This document shows positions 1 through 8,590 of a DNA stretch of 64,000 nucleotides, piece after piece (within the stretch, counting starts at the first letter, position 1; each line of letters starts with the position of its first letter). The translations under genes and the position numbers were made by a program. The stretch is from Lunatibacter salilacus (GTDB taxonomy: Bacteria > Bacteroidota > Bacteroidia > Cytophagales > Cyclobacteriaceae). The DNA is taken from the NCBI RefSeq assembly GCF_009797935.1, contig NZ_VOLC01000001.1, forward strand, positions 570,471 to 634,470, given 5' to 3'. The notes below the pieces were generated by a model. The model worked only from the letters and a program-made list of their open reading frames with translations. It was not told the DNA's origin and searched no databases.

Positions 1-424
1 CAAAACAACAAGGCCAGCGATATCCTATCTTATTCAATTCGGTCAGATTAATATAAACCTTCGCAGTGGTGGTGGCGTGAAAAAGTTTCTCGCAGCGGGC
101 GCAGCGATGTGCGCGGCGGAGGCGGCGGATTATTTTTTAAATTGATACAAAACAACAAGGCCAGCGATATCCTATCTTATTCAATTCGGTCAGATTAATA
201 TAAACCTTCGCAGTGGTGGTGGCGTGAAAAAGTTTCTCGCAGCGGGCGCAGCGATGCGCGCGGCGGACGCAGCGGATTATTTTTTAATTTGATGCAAAAC
301 AACAAGGCCAGCGATATCCTATCTTATTCAATTCGGTCAGATTAATATAAACCTTCGCAGTGGTGGTGGCGTGAAAAAGTTTCTCGCAGCGGGCGCAGCG
401 ATGTGCGCGGCGGACGCGGCGGGG
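1..424. repeat. 147-bp tandem direct repeat, three copies
   Basis: Three near-identical head-to-tail units begin at 1, 148 and 295, so the period is 147 bp; the third ends near 424 and the array may continue left of the window. Each unit has a unique-looking half and a GC-rich half made of short cgcagcg/gcgcagcg steps. Single-base differences between copies lie mostly in the GC-rich half. No convincing reading frame spans it. Confidence 0.9.
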
Positions 425-453
425 AAAATTCTAAATTATAAACAAAATAGCAT

Positions 454-546
454 CTAATCATCCCACAAAACAGTAATAGGATAACCTTTAAACATTTGGT
501 CCTTCGTAACTAAATACAATCCCTCAGTTTTGGCCTGTGCAATCAT
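454..546 (-). pseudogene. C-terminal remnant of a PIN-domain (VapC-type) toxin
   Basis: Thirty codons followed by TAG read MIAQAKTEGLYLVTKD and end in GYPITVLWDD. This is the usual end of PIN-domain toxins: the IAQA helix, then the LVTKD strand carrying the last acidic residue. The N-terminal two thirds, with the other catalytic Asp residues, are missing, and two TGA stops sit directly upstream. It lies a few bases after an antitoxin tail in the same orientation, which is the normal gene order. I infer a dead toxin produced by internal deletion of the pair. Confidence 0.7.
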
Positions 547-549
547 TCA

Positions 550-627
550 TCACGTATACGCTTTAAAATCATCTAACGGTGCATCAAAATCATCTTTCAT
601 CTGAATCAGTCCCTTAGCTAATCCTGA
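550..627 (-). pseudogene. C-terminal remnant of a DUF2281-type antitoxin
   Basis: The frame ending at the TGA at 550-552 reads GLAKGLIQMKDDFDAPLDDF and then KAYT. This AKG-x(4-6)-DDFDAPL-DDF pattern is the characteristic end of DUF2281 antitoxins that pair with VapC-like PIN toxins. The upstream part is replaced at about 628 by a dispersed repeat. No start codon or DNA-binding N-terminus remains, so it should not make a working antitoxin. Confidence 0.65.
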
Positions 628-905
628 CTACCTGACCGATAGGCAGGTATCCATTAATATCAGATGGACCTATCCACAACGGAGGGTTCAAATTTCCACC
701 GCCCTATTCCGGACGAACGCCATATTTCTACTGTATTTCACCGACTTCAATATCAATTGATATCCAATATCCATTAGTATCTATAAACTTGAAAATTTAT
801 TGAGATTTCCGATTTCCACCCTATTTCAGCCGTAGGCCATATTGCTATAGTAGTTCTACCATATTTCCAATATCTACTAATATCCAATATCAATAAGTAT
901 CAACA
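628..905. repeat. Dispersed AT-rich repeat, inverted relative to the copies after hemH
   Basis: This stretch has repeated runs of the type aatatcaa/tgatatccaatat and the block gccgtaggccatattgc. The complement of that block (atggcctacggc followed by gaaata) and the gatattggatatt runs recur at 59378-59880. It also starts with a cctgaccgataggcaggta piece that resembles a sequence near 59814. It appears to be a degenerate member of one dispersed family. No coding sequence is seen. Confidence 0.6.
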
Positions 906-913
906 ATATCGAT

Positions 914-1309
914 TTAAAGAGAAATCTCCCCACTCTTCCTATTATTATCCTTATTAGAATCCTTGGTGTTGATTATCAAATTATATTTTAATACCCTCTT
1001 TTTCTGATTCGGGTCAAACTTGTGCTCGGAGGTGTAAAGTATGGATTTAGCCGCTTCAAGGGGTCCAGTTACCCGTTCAAAACTTATCATTTTGCCATTC
1101 ACCTTGAAGTACACCTGATAACTACCCGCGGGAGCAGTTTCACTTCCCACATTTGTAACCAGGTAGGAAAAATACCTATCGCCGGTATCCGTGGTATGAC
1201 ATACAACCTCAGAAGCTTCCAAATCATAAGCAACTGCTTGCGAAAGAGGAACCGGTGAGGAAGAAAAAAAAGAAATCCAGACAATTAAAATAAGGTTAGA
1301 AAGATTCAT
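914..1309 (-). CDS. Small exported hypothetical protein
   Basis: A 131-residue protein not recognised at family level. Residues 1 to about 27 are hydrophobic with a small-residue end and look like a signal peptide, so it is probably periplasmic or surface exposed. The middle (YLVTNVGSETAPAGSYQVYFKVNG) resembles one beta-sandwich repeat of the CARDB type seen in extracellular adhesion modules; this is a weak, motif-level resemblance. The C-terminus is Lys/Asn-rich and polar. It stands alone, downstream of the ompH block and behind its terminator, next to repeats on its other side. Confidence 0.6.
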   Translation of the reverse strand: MNLSNLILIVWISFFSSSPVPLSQAVAYDLEASEVVCHTTDTGDRYFSYLVTNVGSETAPAGSYQVYFKVNGKMISFERVTGPLEAAKSILYTSEHKFDPNQKKRVLKYNLIINTKDSNKDNNRKSGEISL

Positions 1310-1391
1310 AACGGGCTGTAGTTTGTTTAAAAGTATCGATTAGATCAGATATAATTCCGATAAATCTTAATTTACTGGTAAAAATAAAAAA

Positions 1392-1420
1392 AAGCCCGTA
1401 ATCCAAGGACTCGGGCTTTC
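1392..1420 (-). terminator. Hairpin terminator after the second ompH gene
   Basis: Arms AAAGCCCG (1392-1399) and CGGGCTTT (1413-1420) enclose a 13-nt loop. The A-rich left flank gives a U-rich tail on the minus-strand transcript. It lies 23 bp beyond the stop codon of the ompH-like gene ending at 1443 and probably ends the uppS-bamA-ompH transcript. Confidence 0.75.
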
Positions 1421-1442
1421 AATTATTTATTAAATATATTAT

Positions 1443-1985
1443 TTAATTGACTGGTTGAGCAGGAGGAGTAACCCCAAGCTTGGCCAATACTAGATTGGTA
1501 AACGGATCATCGTCTTTCGTATAAAGTAAGATCGGTCCAGCTTGCCCTGCAGACTCAGAAAGAATATGCGTGTAATTGTTTTCTGCGGCTACTGCATTGA
1601 TCGCGTTGTACACCTTCGTTTGTACAGGTTCCAACAGTTCCTGCAATTTTCTGGAATAAGATGCCTGAACGTCCTGCTGGAATTTTTGGATTTCCTGCTG
1701 CATCTGCGTCAACTCCTGTTCTTTTGTACCTCTCGCTTCTTCAGTCATAGTATTCATGGACTGCTGATAAGTCTGTACTTGGCGTTGAAATGCCTGAGTT
1801 TTTGTTTGAATTTGTTGATCCAATTGTGCACCGTAATCGGTTACATCCGCATCTATCTGCTCCATCTCTGGCATCAGGCTCATGATGTACTCTACATTGG
1901 TGTACCCAATTTTCAGCTCCTGTGCGGTAGCTACAAATCCAAAGCAAAGCACTGCAATTGCTGATAGGATGATTTTTGCTTTCAT
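1443..1985 (-). CDS. OmpH/Skp-family periplasmic chaperone (second copy)
   Basis: A 180-residue OmpH/Skp-like protein. Residues 1-21 form a signal peptide ending ATAQ. The mature start, LKIGYTNVEYIMSLMPEM, is the conserved first strand and helix of the family, followed by a long Gln/Glu-rich coiled coil (about residues 45-120), the Skp tentacle, and a C-terminal strand region (THILSESAGQAGPILLYTKD). Skp holds unfolded outer-membrane proteins in the periplasm before BamA inserts them. It lies 20 bp after a paralogous gene and just downstream of bamA, the usual arrangement in this phylum. The Asp/Pro-rich end matches Bacteroidota homologues. Confidence 0.92.
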   Translation of the reverse strand: MKAKIILSAIAVLCFGFVATAQELKIGYTNVEYIMSLMPEMEQIDADVTDYGAQLDQQIQTKTQAFQRQVQTYQQSMNTMTEEARGTKEQELTQMQQEIQKFQQDVQASYSRKLQELLEPVQTKVYNAINAVAAENNYTHILSESAGQAGPILLYTKDDDPFTNLVLAKLGVTPPAQPVN

Positions 1986-2005
1986 AGTGTTAATTTTTGT
2001 TAATT

Positions 2006-2530
2006 TTAATTGTTTTCTTCTAATCCTAGTTCTTCCAATACAAAATCAGAGTAATCGTGTCTTGGATCTGTATAAATTATGGCAGTTGGCCCTGACGCTT
2101 TGTCAAACAATATTGCTATTGCATTCCGCTTACTAACCCGGTCTATCGCATCATAGATCTTGGACTGAAGGGGCTGCATTAGCTCTGATTGTTTTTGCCA
2201 AAACTGTCCATTTGGGCCAAAAACCCTGTTTTGAAAAGCTCTGGCTGCATTCTCCTTATCTTTTATCACCGCCATCCGCTCCTCGTACATTTCCTCTGTA
2301 AGCAAAACTTCTTCTGCTTTTAAGGCATTATACAGTTCTTTTATCTCACTGTCCAAATTTTGTGCCTCTTTTTTCCATTCATTACCCAAAGTCTCGACTT
2401 CACCTTGCACCGTCTTATAATCAGGGTGTTTGTTGAGGATGTATTCGGTATCCACATAGCCGATTTTCTGTGCCTGGGTGAGGGCAGGAAAAAGGAACAG
2501 CAAAAGTAGCAAATTCAATCCTCTTTCCAT
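2006..2530 (-). CDS. OmpH/Skp-family periplasmic chaperone (first copy)
   Basis: A 174-residue paralogue of the following gene. It has a signal peptide (residues 1-20, ending LTQAQ), the family start KIGYVDTEYILNKHPDYK, a charged coiled coil over residues 40-110, and a final segment IAILFDKASGPTAIIYTDPR close to that of its neighbour. It begins 2 bp after the bamA stop codon, so the two are almost certainly co-transcribed and probably translationally linked. Expected role: periplasmic chaperone for outer-membrane proteins. Tandem ompH genes after bamA are common in Bacteroidota. Confidence 0.92.
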   Translation of the reverse strand: MERGLNLLLLLFLFPALTQAQKIGYVDTEYILNKHPDYKTVQGEVETLGNEWKKEAQNLDSEIKELYNALKAEEVLLTEEMYEERMAVIKDKENAARAFQNRVFGPNGQFWQKQSELMQPLQSKIYDAIDRVSKRNAIAILFDKASGPTAIIYTDPRHDYSDFVLEELGLEENN

Positions 2531-2532
2531 AA

Positions 2533-5250
2533 TTATCTGAATTGTTGCCCAATAGTAAAGTGGAACATTCCTCCACTTGGTCCCGGGTTGGGGTTTTGTA
2601 GGGAAGGAACCTCATCAAATCCATATCCCCAGTCAATACCCAATAACCCGAAGGCTGGCATAAATATCCGTGCACCAAATCCCGCTGACTTTTTGAGGTC
2701 ATACGGATTGTATTCGGCATAGTTGCCCCAGTTGTTGCCGGCCTCGGCAAAACCCAACAGAAAGATGGTCGCGGAAGGATTGGGTGATACCAAGAACCTA
2801 ACCTCCATTACGTGTTTGTTATATACAACCCCGCCATAAGGAACAGGTGCATTTGCCTGGCCCCTAAAGTCTCTACCCGGTGTGATGGACTGGTTTTCAT
2901 ATCCTCTCAGACCTATAATCTCCTGACCTAAGGCAAAGTTCATCATGTTCATACCATCCCCACCGAGCACAAATCGCTCTAAAGGAATAATACCTATGCG
3001 GTCGCCATAAGATCCTACAAAGCCCAAGTGGGTACGTGCACTTAAGACCAATTTATTTGATCCAAACAACGGCGTATACAGAGAGGCGTCAAACATCCAC
3101 TTGTGATATTCTAACCATTGGTATTTCTGCTCATCCGGAGATTCCCGGTTGATATTTTTGTTCATGGACGTGTATGGCGGCGTAGCACTTGCGCTCAAGA
3201 TAATATTAGAACCAAACCTCGGATAGATCGGGTTGTCAATGTTGTTTCTGGCAATGGTCGTGTTCAACGCAATGCTGCGGGCAACACCGGTGTTGTAACT
3301 CAATCCGAAGAAGTTACCATATTCGTCGAAATCATACACTTGAAACTGCAGTGAATTGCTGACTTGGAAATAATCATCCGGCCAGGTAACCCGCTTGGCC
3401 AATCCCAAGGTGGCTCCGGTAATTTTGAATGATCCCAATTCATTACCAATATTGTTTCTATTGAAGAAATCAATTTGCCGCTGAATGGAGTGGTTCAAAC
3501 TTAGGCTAAGTGCGTTTGGCTTACGTCCTCCAAACCAAGGTTCCGTGAACGAAACACTATAATTTTGGAAACTACGACCGTTGGCCTGCACCCGTAGGGA
3601 TACTTTTTGTCCATCTCCTACTGGAAGTGGACGCCACTTAGAGAAGTCCTTGATGTTTTTAATGGAGAAATTGTTAAAGGTAAGGCCTACCGTACCGACG
3701 AAGCCGAATAGACCGCCCCAACCCCCAGACAGTTCGATCTGGTCATTAGGTCTTTCTTCGAGTTTGAAGACGATATCCACAGTAGCCTCTTCGAAGTTAG
3801 GACGCATATCCGGTTCTATATTTTCCGGGTCAAAATAGCCAATTTGGGATAGTTCCCGAATAGTTCGGACCAAGGCGCTTCGGTTAAATTTCTGACCGGG
3901 AAGGATCCGGATTTCCCTCATCACGACGTGGTCACTTGTACGTTCATTCCCCTCTATGGAGACACTGTTTACCGTCACTTGGGGGCCTTCAAATATACGA
4001 AGCTCGATATCAATGGAATCTGCCTCCACATTCACTTCCACGGGATCGATCGTAAAGAAAAGATAGCCATCATCCTGATATAAGGAACTGACGTCGTCTC
4101 CCCGCTGAGGGTCATAATTTAGGCGTTTGTCAAGTCGCTCTTTATTATACACATCCCCTTTGAAAATCCCCAATTTGGCCTGCAAAGCGGGGCTCTCATA
4201 GATATAATTACCGGAAAAGGTAATGTTCCGGTAATAATACTGCTTTCCCTCTTCTACATGAATATCGATGTTGATCCGGTCTTTGTCAAAGGAGTAAATG
4301 GAGTCGCTGACGATTTCGGCATCCCGATATCCCCTGCTGTTATAGAAAGCGATCACCTTGTTCTTGTCATCCCGGTAATCTGACCTGACAAATTTGGAAC
4401 CGTTGAAGAAGTTTAGTTTGAAGTTTTTGTTGATGTACTCTTCGATCTGCTCATTAGAAACCGGGTTTCTGTAGGCAATAGCTTCCTTGGCTGTTTTTGG
4501 TGTGGTGTTTAGTAAGCGGGAAACCAAATCTTTGAAAATATAAAGCCTCGCATGTTCTTTAGTTCCTTTCAGCTTTTTCTTGATTTTGCCGTCAGCGATG
4601 TTGTCATTTCCATCGATCTTTATTTCATTAATTCGGACTTTGCTATCCCGAATCACATCAAATCGAAGCTTTACGCTATTAGGAAGGGTGGTATCCCGCT
4701 CTTGAGTGACTTTAACCTGGGCGTTTAGATGGCCCTTATCCACAAAGTAATCTTTGATTTTTCGTTGTGCGTTATTGAGAACATCGTCCCGTACTACCCG
4801 GCCACGAATCTCAACCTTGTCTTTCAATTCTCCCTCTTGGGTTTTGTTAACACCGGTAAACTCCACACGACTAAATCGTGGCCTTTCCGTTAGGTCCAAT
4901 AAGAGATAGATATCATCACCTTCAATTTTAGTGACTAATATTTTGACGTCCCCAATAATCCCCTGTTTCCACAGCTTTTTGAGGGCAGTTGAGATCACAT
5001 CCCCGGGTACGGAGATTTCATCGTCTACCCGTAGTCCTGCTAGGGAAATAATGGCTGTTTCATCCAATGTACTAAGTCCAACGGCCTGGATTTCCGCAAT
5101 TCTGAATTTCTTTGGTTTGGAATAATCCAAGTCAATGATGTTGACCGGCTTTTGGTCGGAATACCGACTTTGACCCAAACGAATCTGGGCCTCAGCGACT
5201 CCTGCCAATAGCAACAAACATGCAACAAGTAAATTCTTTTTCATCAACAT
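2533..5250 (-). CDS. bamA: BamA outer-membrane protein assembly factor
   Basis: A 905-residue protein with a signal peptide (residues about 3-22, KKNLLVACLLLLAGVAEAQ), about five POTRA repeats (residues 50-480, including VEFTGVNKT, EIKIDGNDNI, ITFSGNYIYE and VSIEGNERTSDHVVMREI) and a C-terminal 16-strand barrel. The barrel contains VRGF-like loop sequence GLRGYENQSI and ends in GQQFR with a terminal aromatic. BamA inserts beta-barrel proteins into the outer membrane. The start overlaps the uppS stop (TAATG) and ompH follows 2 bp downstream, so this is a tight operon. A start at the third codon (5244) is equally plausible. The length is somewhat above the E. coli protein, as usual in Bacteroidota. 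Confidence 0.95.
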   Translation of the reverse strand: MLMKKNLLVACLLLLAGVAEAQIRLGQSRYSDQKPVNIIDLDYSKPKKFRIAEIQAVGLSTLDETAIISLAGLRVDDEISVPGDVISTALKKLWKQGIIGDVKILVTKIEGDDIYLLLDLTERPRFSRVEFTGVNKTQEGELKDKVEIRGRVVRDDVLNNAQRKIKDYFVDKGHLNAQVKVTQERDTTLPNSVKLRFDVIRDSKVRINEIKIDGNDNIADGKIKKKLKGTKEHARLYIFKDLVSRLLNTTPKTAKEAIAYRNPVSNEQIEEYINKNFKLNFFNGSKFVRSDYRDDKNKVIAFYNSRGYRDAEIVSDSIYSFDKDRINIDIHVEEGKQYYYRNITFSGNYIYESPALQAKLGIFKGDVYNKERLDKRLNYDPQRGDDVSSLYQDDGYLFFTIDPVEVNVEADSIDIELRIFEGPQVTVNSVSIEGNERTSDHVVMREIRILPGQKFNRSALVRTIRELSQIGYFDPENIEPDMRPNFEEATVDIVFKLEERPNDQIELSGGWGGLFGFVGTVGLTFNNFSIKNIKDFSKWRPLPVGDGQKVSLRVQANGRSFQNYSVSFTEPWFGGRKPNALSLSLNHSIQRQIDFFNRNNIGNELGSFKITGATLGLAKRVTWPDDYFQVSNSLQFQVYDFDEYGNFFGLSYNTGVARSIALNTTIARNNIDNPIYPRFGSNIILSASATPPYTSMNKNINRESPDEQKYQWLEYHKWMFDASLYTPLFGSNKLVLSARTHLGFVGSYGDRIGIIPLERFVLGGDGMNMMNFALGQEIIGLRGYENQSITPGRDFRGQANAPVPYGGVVYNKHVMEVRFLVSPNPSATIFLLGFAEAGNNWGNYAEYNPYDLKKSAGFGARIFMPAFGLLGIDWGYGFDEVPSLQNPNPGPSGGMFHFTIGQQFR

Positions 5251-5987
5251 TATGATTTAATCTGTGCTCCTGTTTTACCAAAGCGCCTCTCGCGCTTTTG
5301 GTAGGCCAGGATTGCTTCGTGTAAATGCTCTTTGCGGAAGTCCGGCCACAATACCTCTGTAAAATACAGCTCTGTATAAGCCAACTGCCAGAGCATGAAA
5401 TTGCTGATTCGCAATTCACCACTGGTTCGTATTAGCAATTCCGGATCTGGTATATCCGATGTATTCAAATGGGACGAAATCACGTCCTGATCTATTGCTG
5501 ATTCTGGAAGCTCTCCAGAGATTACTTTTTTGACAATTTGTTTAACCGATGAAAGTATTTCCCACCTTCCACTGTAACTCAATGCCAAAACGACGGTTAG
5601 GCCGGTGTTGTTTTTTGTAGTTTCAATACCGCCTTCCAAATGTTGTTGGCACTTGCCAGGTAAGGAGGCTATATCTCCAATAGTGGTCAGCCGAATATTA
5701 TTTTTCATCATGGTAGGTACCTCATCCACGATGGCCTGTACCAATATTTCCATCAATGCGTCCACCTCATCCTGAGGCCGGGACCAATTTTCCGTGGAAA
5801 AGGCATACAGGGTAATATATCCCACCCCCAATTCAGCACATCCTTCAATGGCCTCTCTCACTGCCGTGATCGCGTTTCTATGCCCAAAAACCCTCATGGC
5901 ACCTTTCTTTTGTGCCCATCGGCCGTTTCCGTCCATGATAACCGCTATGTGGTGGGGAATATTAGTCTTGTCAATTATGTCCTTCAT
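5250..5987 (-). CDS. uppS: Isoprenyl transferase (undecaprenyl diphosphate synthase)
   Basis: Cis-prenyltransferase that adds isopentenyl units to farnesyl diphosphate to make undecaprenyl diphosphate, the lipid carrier for peptidoglycan and O-antigen. Family motifs are clear: HIAVIMDGNGRWAQ with the catalytic Asp, YAFSTENWSRP, ALSYSGRWEI, and DPELLIRTSGELRISNF followed by ELYFT and LWPDF. I place the start at the internal Met 16 codons below the longest ORF start because the longer N-terminus is not family-like; this gives 245 residues, the normal size. It overlaps bamA by one base. Confidence 0.95.
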   Translation of the reverse strand: MKDIIDKTNIPHHIAVIMDGNGRWAQKKGAMRVFGHRNAITAVREAIEGCAELGVGYITLYAFSTENWSRPQDEVDALMEILVQAIVDEVPTMMKNNIRLTTIGDIASLPGKCQQHLEGGIETTKNNTGLTVVLALSYSGRWEILSSVKQIVKKVISGELPESAIDQDVISSHLNTSDIPDPELLIRTSGELRISNFMLWQLAYTELYFTEVLWPDFRKEHLHEAILAYQKRERRFGKTGAQIKS

Positions 5988-6082
5988 GGGCAATCTAATC
6001 GGTACTCTATTTTTTTTAAGGTACAAAAATGACACTTCTTTTTGAAAGTTCTACCTTAATGGCTAATTAATAATCGTTAAAG

Positions 6083-6850
6083 CTAGTTAAAGCATTTTAC
6101 TTGATGGAAGGAGTAGCTAATTGTAATGCCTAAAAAGTAATACCAGTCTCTGTCAGAGTTGTTTCCGAAATTGAGGCCGTTAGGATTTACTACCTGACTT
6201 CCGGTAGAGGGATCGGTCATAAACCGGGGATAATATATCCCTTCGTTCCCGATTTTGTCCAAGCCATCGGAAAATGTAGCTCTGGCCCCCCCTTCAAGGG
6301 ACACCAATACCCTGTCCTTGAGCTTATATTTTACGCCTATGCCAAAGGGTATCACCGGACCTCCCATACGGTAACTTTCATCAGTGGGATCCCCTTGATG
6401 GGATTGGCCATTGGCCATAAATACACCATATCCCAACCCGAAGAATCCAAACGGTGATAATCGTGTCGTCGACTGATGGGCCATGTAATCCAGAAAATGG
6501 AACTCCATAATCGCTGACACCTCGAAAAGGGTTCCATGGAAATGCGCGTTGCGCGACAAGGCGACAGGATCAATCGGGGAGATGCTGTCAGCTGCGTTTA
6601 GCCGGGCTACGGAAATTCCTCCCCGTAAACTCCAGGCATTGTCAAAATTTCGTCTGCCAAATAACGTACCTTGAATACCCACTTGGGAGGGGTCAATACT
6701 CCGGATTATATCACCGGTATAAGTTGCTCCTCCCAGTCCCAAACCAACTTCATATTGTTGGCCTTGTACATCATTATTTATTAGCCAGGTAGCTGTGATA
6801 CAAATGATTACAATGCGTACAAGTCGAAGTGTTGGTGTATTCAAGTCCAT
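6083..6850 (-). CDS. DUF6089-like outer-membrane beta-barrel protein
   Basis: A 255-residue protein with an N-terminal hydrophobic export signal (about residues 10-30, ending VQGQQ). Next comes the pattern YEVGLGLGGATYTGDI and then alternating aromatic/glycine strands of a small beta-barrel (FGFFGLGYGVF, IPFGIGVKYKL, VSLEGGARATF, WYYFLGITISYSF). This type of porin-like protein sits between nadK and uppS in many Bacteroidota genomes, and the arrangement here supports the call. Function is unknown; a role in envelope assembly is only suggested by its neighbours. It starts just beyond the terminator that follows nadK and leads the uppS-bamA unit. Confidence 0.8.
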   Translation of the reverse strand: MDLNTPTLRLVRIVIICITATWLINNDVQGQQYEVGLGLGGATYTGDIIRSIDPSQVGIQGTLFGRRNFDNAWSLRGGISVARLNAADSISPIDPVALSRNAHFHGTLFEVSAIMEFHFLDYMAHQSTTRLSPFGFFGLGYGVFMANGQSHQGDPTDESYRMGGPVIPFGIGVKYKLKDRVLVSLEGGARATFSDGLDKIGNEGIYYPRFMTDPSTGSQVVNPNGLNFGNNSDRDWYYFLGITISYSFHQVKCFN

Positions 6851-6879
6851 GCAATTTATAAAGTCCCTAACGAATAAAA

Positions 6880-6904
6880 AACCCGGAAAGGTATTTGGCG
6901 GGTT
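6880..6904 (-). terminator. Hairpin terminator after nadK
   Basis: Arms AACCCG (6880-6885) and CGGGTT (6899-6904). On the minus strand the second arm is followed by a T-run (complement of 6874-6881). It lies between the nadK stop and the start of the DUF6089-like gene, so the block seems to be two transcription units. Confidence 0.6.
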
Positions 6905-6918
6905 AAATATTGTTAAAA

Positions 6919-7797
6919 CTAGTTTCTCATGTCAAAGCCCCAGTTCAATTTTTGCCTTAATGTATCGAAGAAGCTATACTCGTAACATTTGACCAATTTA
7001 GTGACAAAAGTTTCTTTTTTGATTTTCAATTCCACGGATGCGTCAATAGGCGTAGACCGGGAATCTAAAGATACCAGAAATTTTTGGCTTCGGCCTTCAA
7101 TCTTAAAAGAGATTACGCTCTCGTCTGACACGACCATAGGCCTTACGTTGAGATTGTGGGGACTTACGGGAGTAATGACAAAGTTTTTGGCCAATGGAGA
7201 GATTAGCGGTCCTCCACAGCTAAGCGAATAGCCTGTGGATCCCGTAGGAGTGGATATAATTAACCCATCCGCCCAATAGCTGTTTAAATACTCTCCGTCA
7301 ATATAGGTATGTACAGTGATCATGGAAGAGGTATCCCGCTTATGAATAGTAAATTCATTTAACCCAAAATTTATCCCTCCAAAAAGCGAGGGCTCAGATT
7401 CCAGCCTTACCAAACTGCGGTCTTCCAGACTGTACTTTTTATCAATCAGAACCTGAACGGCATGGGCGATGTCATCTTTGGCAATCGTAGCCAAAAACCC
7501 CATCCGGCCTGTATTGATTCCCAGAATGGGCGTCTCATAGGCACCTACATAGCATACCGCGTCAAGTAACGTACCGTCACCCCCTACGGATATGACGAAA
7601 TCCATGTCCTGTAATTCTTCCCGGTTTCCAAGTACCCGGGTGTTTTTGGCATCCAAACCCAATTTGTGAAAAGAACGGTAAAATGCCTGGGTCACGTAGG
7701 TCTCAAATCCCTTCTGGTCGAGGATGTTTATGAGATGCTGTATATAGGGTTTAAATTCAGGTTCAAAATTTAACCCGTGTAAGGTTATTTTCATCAA
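6919..7797 (-). CDS. nadK: NAD kinase
   Basis: A 292-residue ATP-NAD kinase that phosphorylates NAD to NADP in the cytoplasm. The diagnostic motifs are ISVGGDGTLLDAV (GGDG), GINTGRMGFLAT (NTGR), and the Gly/Ser-rich STPTGSTGYSLSCGGPLISP, in order at about residues 70, 100 and 180. The length fits the family. It is 3 bp downstream of the CBS-domain gene and is followed by a hairpin terminator. No missing key residue was seen. Confidence 0.96.
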   Translation of the reverse strand: MMKITLHGLNFEPEFKPYIQHLINILDQKGFETYVTQAFYRSFHKLGLDAKNTRVLGNREELQDMDFVISVGGDGTLLDAVCYVGAYETPILGINTGRMGFLATIAKDDIAHAVQVLIDKKYSLEDRSLVRLESEPSLFGGINFGLNEFTIHKRDTSSMITVHTYIDGEYLNSYWADGLIISTPTGSTGYSLSCGGPLISPLAKNFVITPVSPHNLNVRPMVVSDESVISFKIEGRSQKFLVSLDSRSTPIDASVELKIKKETFVTKLVKCYEYSFFDTLRQKLNWGFDMRN

Positions 7798-7800
7798 AGT

Positions 7801-8466
7801 TTAAATATCTAAAAAACGCAGCAGATTGCCGATTCGGTCCTGATCGCTGCTTATGCTCAATTCTTCCTGATACTGATCGATAACCTTATAGCCAAAACGT
7901 TCCAAAGTAGCCTTGATATGCCTAAGCTCTGTTTGATCCAATTTGAGTGTAACTTTAATTTTGCTGTCATCCAGCGGATCTCCCGAAATAAAACTACTGA
8001 GAATTTTGGCATTCTCTGACTCGATAATACGGGCAATATCATACAGACTGTAGTCTGTCATAAACATGGAAAGAATCAACACCCCTCCTTGGGACTGAAT
8101 CGAAATGGAATCTGTGAATGCTGTGATGGCATCTTCTACAGTCACAACGCCTTGGTAAACCATATCCCTGTCAATCACGGCAACCATCCCATTCTGGTTT
8201 TCAGACGAAACGCGAAGCACTTCATAGATATGTCGATCCATATAAACAAAATTGGCAGGGGCGATCAGGTCCATTGATTCTAAAGTCAGATTGGGATCAT
8301 TTACCTCATAGATCCTCTCGTCTGTAATCAATCCCATAAAATGGCCTTCGTGGACGACAGGCAAGACATCTGTCCTGATTTCCTCCATCCACGCCAAAGC
8401 CTTCCCCACCTTGTCGGTGATTTTGAGGGGAGGAATTAGGTTGTTGACAAATTCGTATGCCTGCAT
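7801..8466 (-). CDS. CBS-domain protein
   Basis: A 221-residue protein with two CBS motifs in the first 140 residues (DVLPVVHEGHFMGLITDERIYE and MVAVIDRDMVYQGVVTVEDAI). An ACT-like region follows (GGVLILSMFMTDYSLYDIARIIESENAKILSSF). CBS pairs usually bind adenine nucleotides and ACT domains small ligands, so this is probably a soluble sensor or regulatory protein. Its partner is unknown. It ends 3 bp before nadK, a pairing widespread in Bacteroidota, so a link to nicotinamide nucleotide levels is possible but is inference. Confidence 0.85.
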   Translation of the reverse strand: MQAYEFVNNLIPPLKITDKVGKALAWMEEIRTDVLPVVHEGHFMGLITDERIYEVNDPNLTLESMDLIAPANFVYMDRHIYEVLRVSSENQNGMVAVIDRDMVYQGVVTVEDAITAFTDSISIQSQGGVLILSMFMTDYSLYDIARIIESENAKILSSFISGDPLDDSKIKVTLKLDQTELRHIKATLERFGYKVIDQYQEELSISSDQDRIGNLLRFLDI

Positions 8467-8590
8467 ATTCCGTTAAAGTTATTAAAATGTATTTAAAAAC
8501 AAAACGTTGAGACGCTTCGCAATGTTCAATGTTGCGAAAAATAAGACGAAATAAAGAATTTTGCGGCAAAAATTGTCGGGTACAAAGGAT

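Noticed and set aside
1022-1258. 78-codon plus-strand frame inside the small exported protein gene
   Set aside because: Shadow of the minus-strand gene; no signal, motif or composition of its own.
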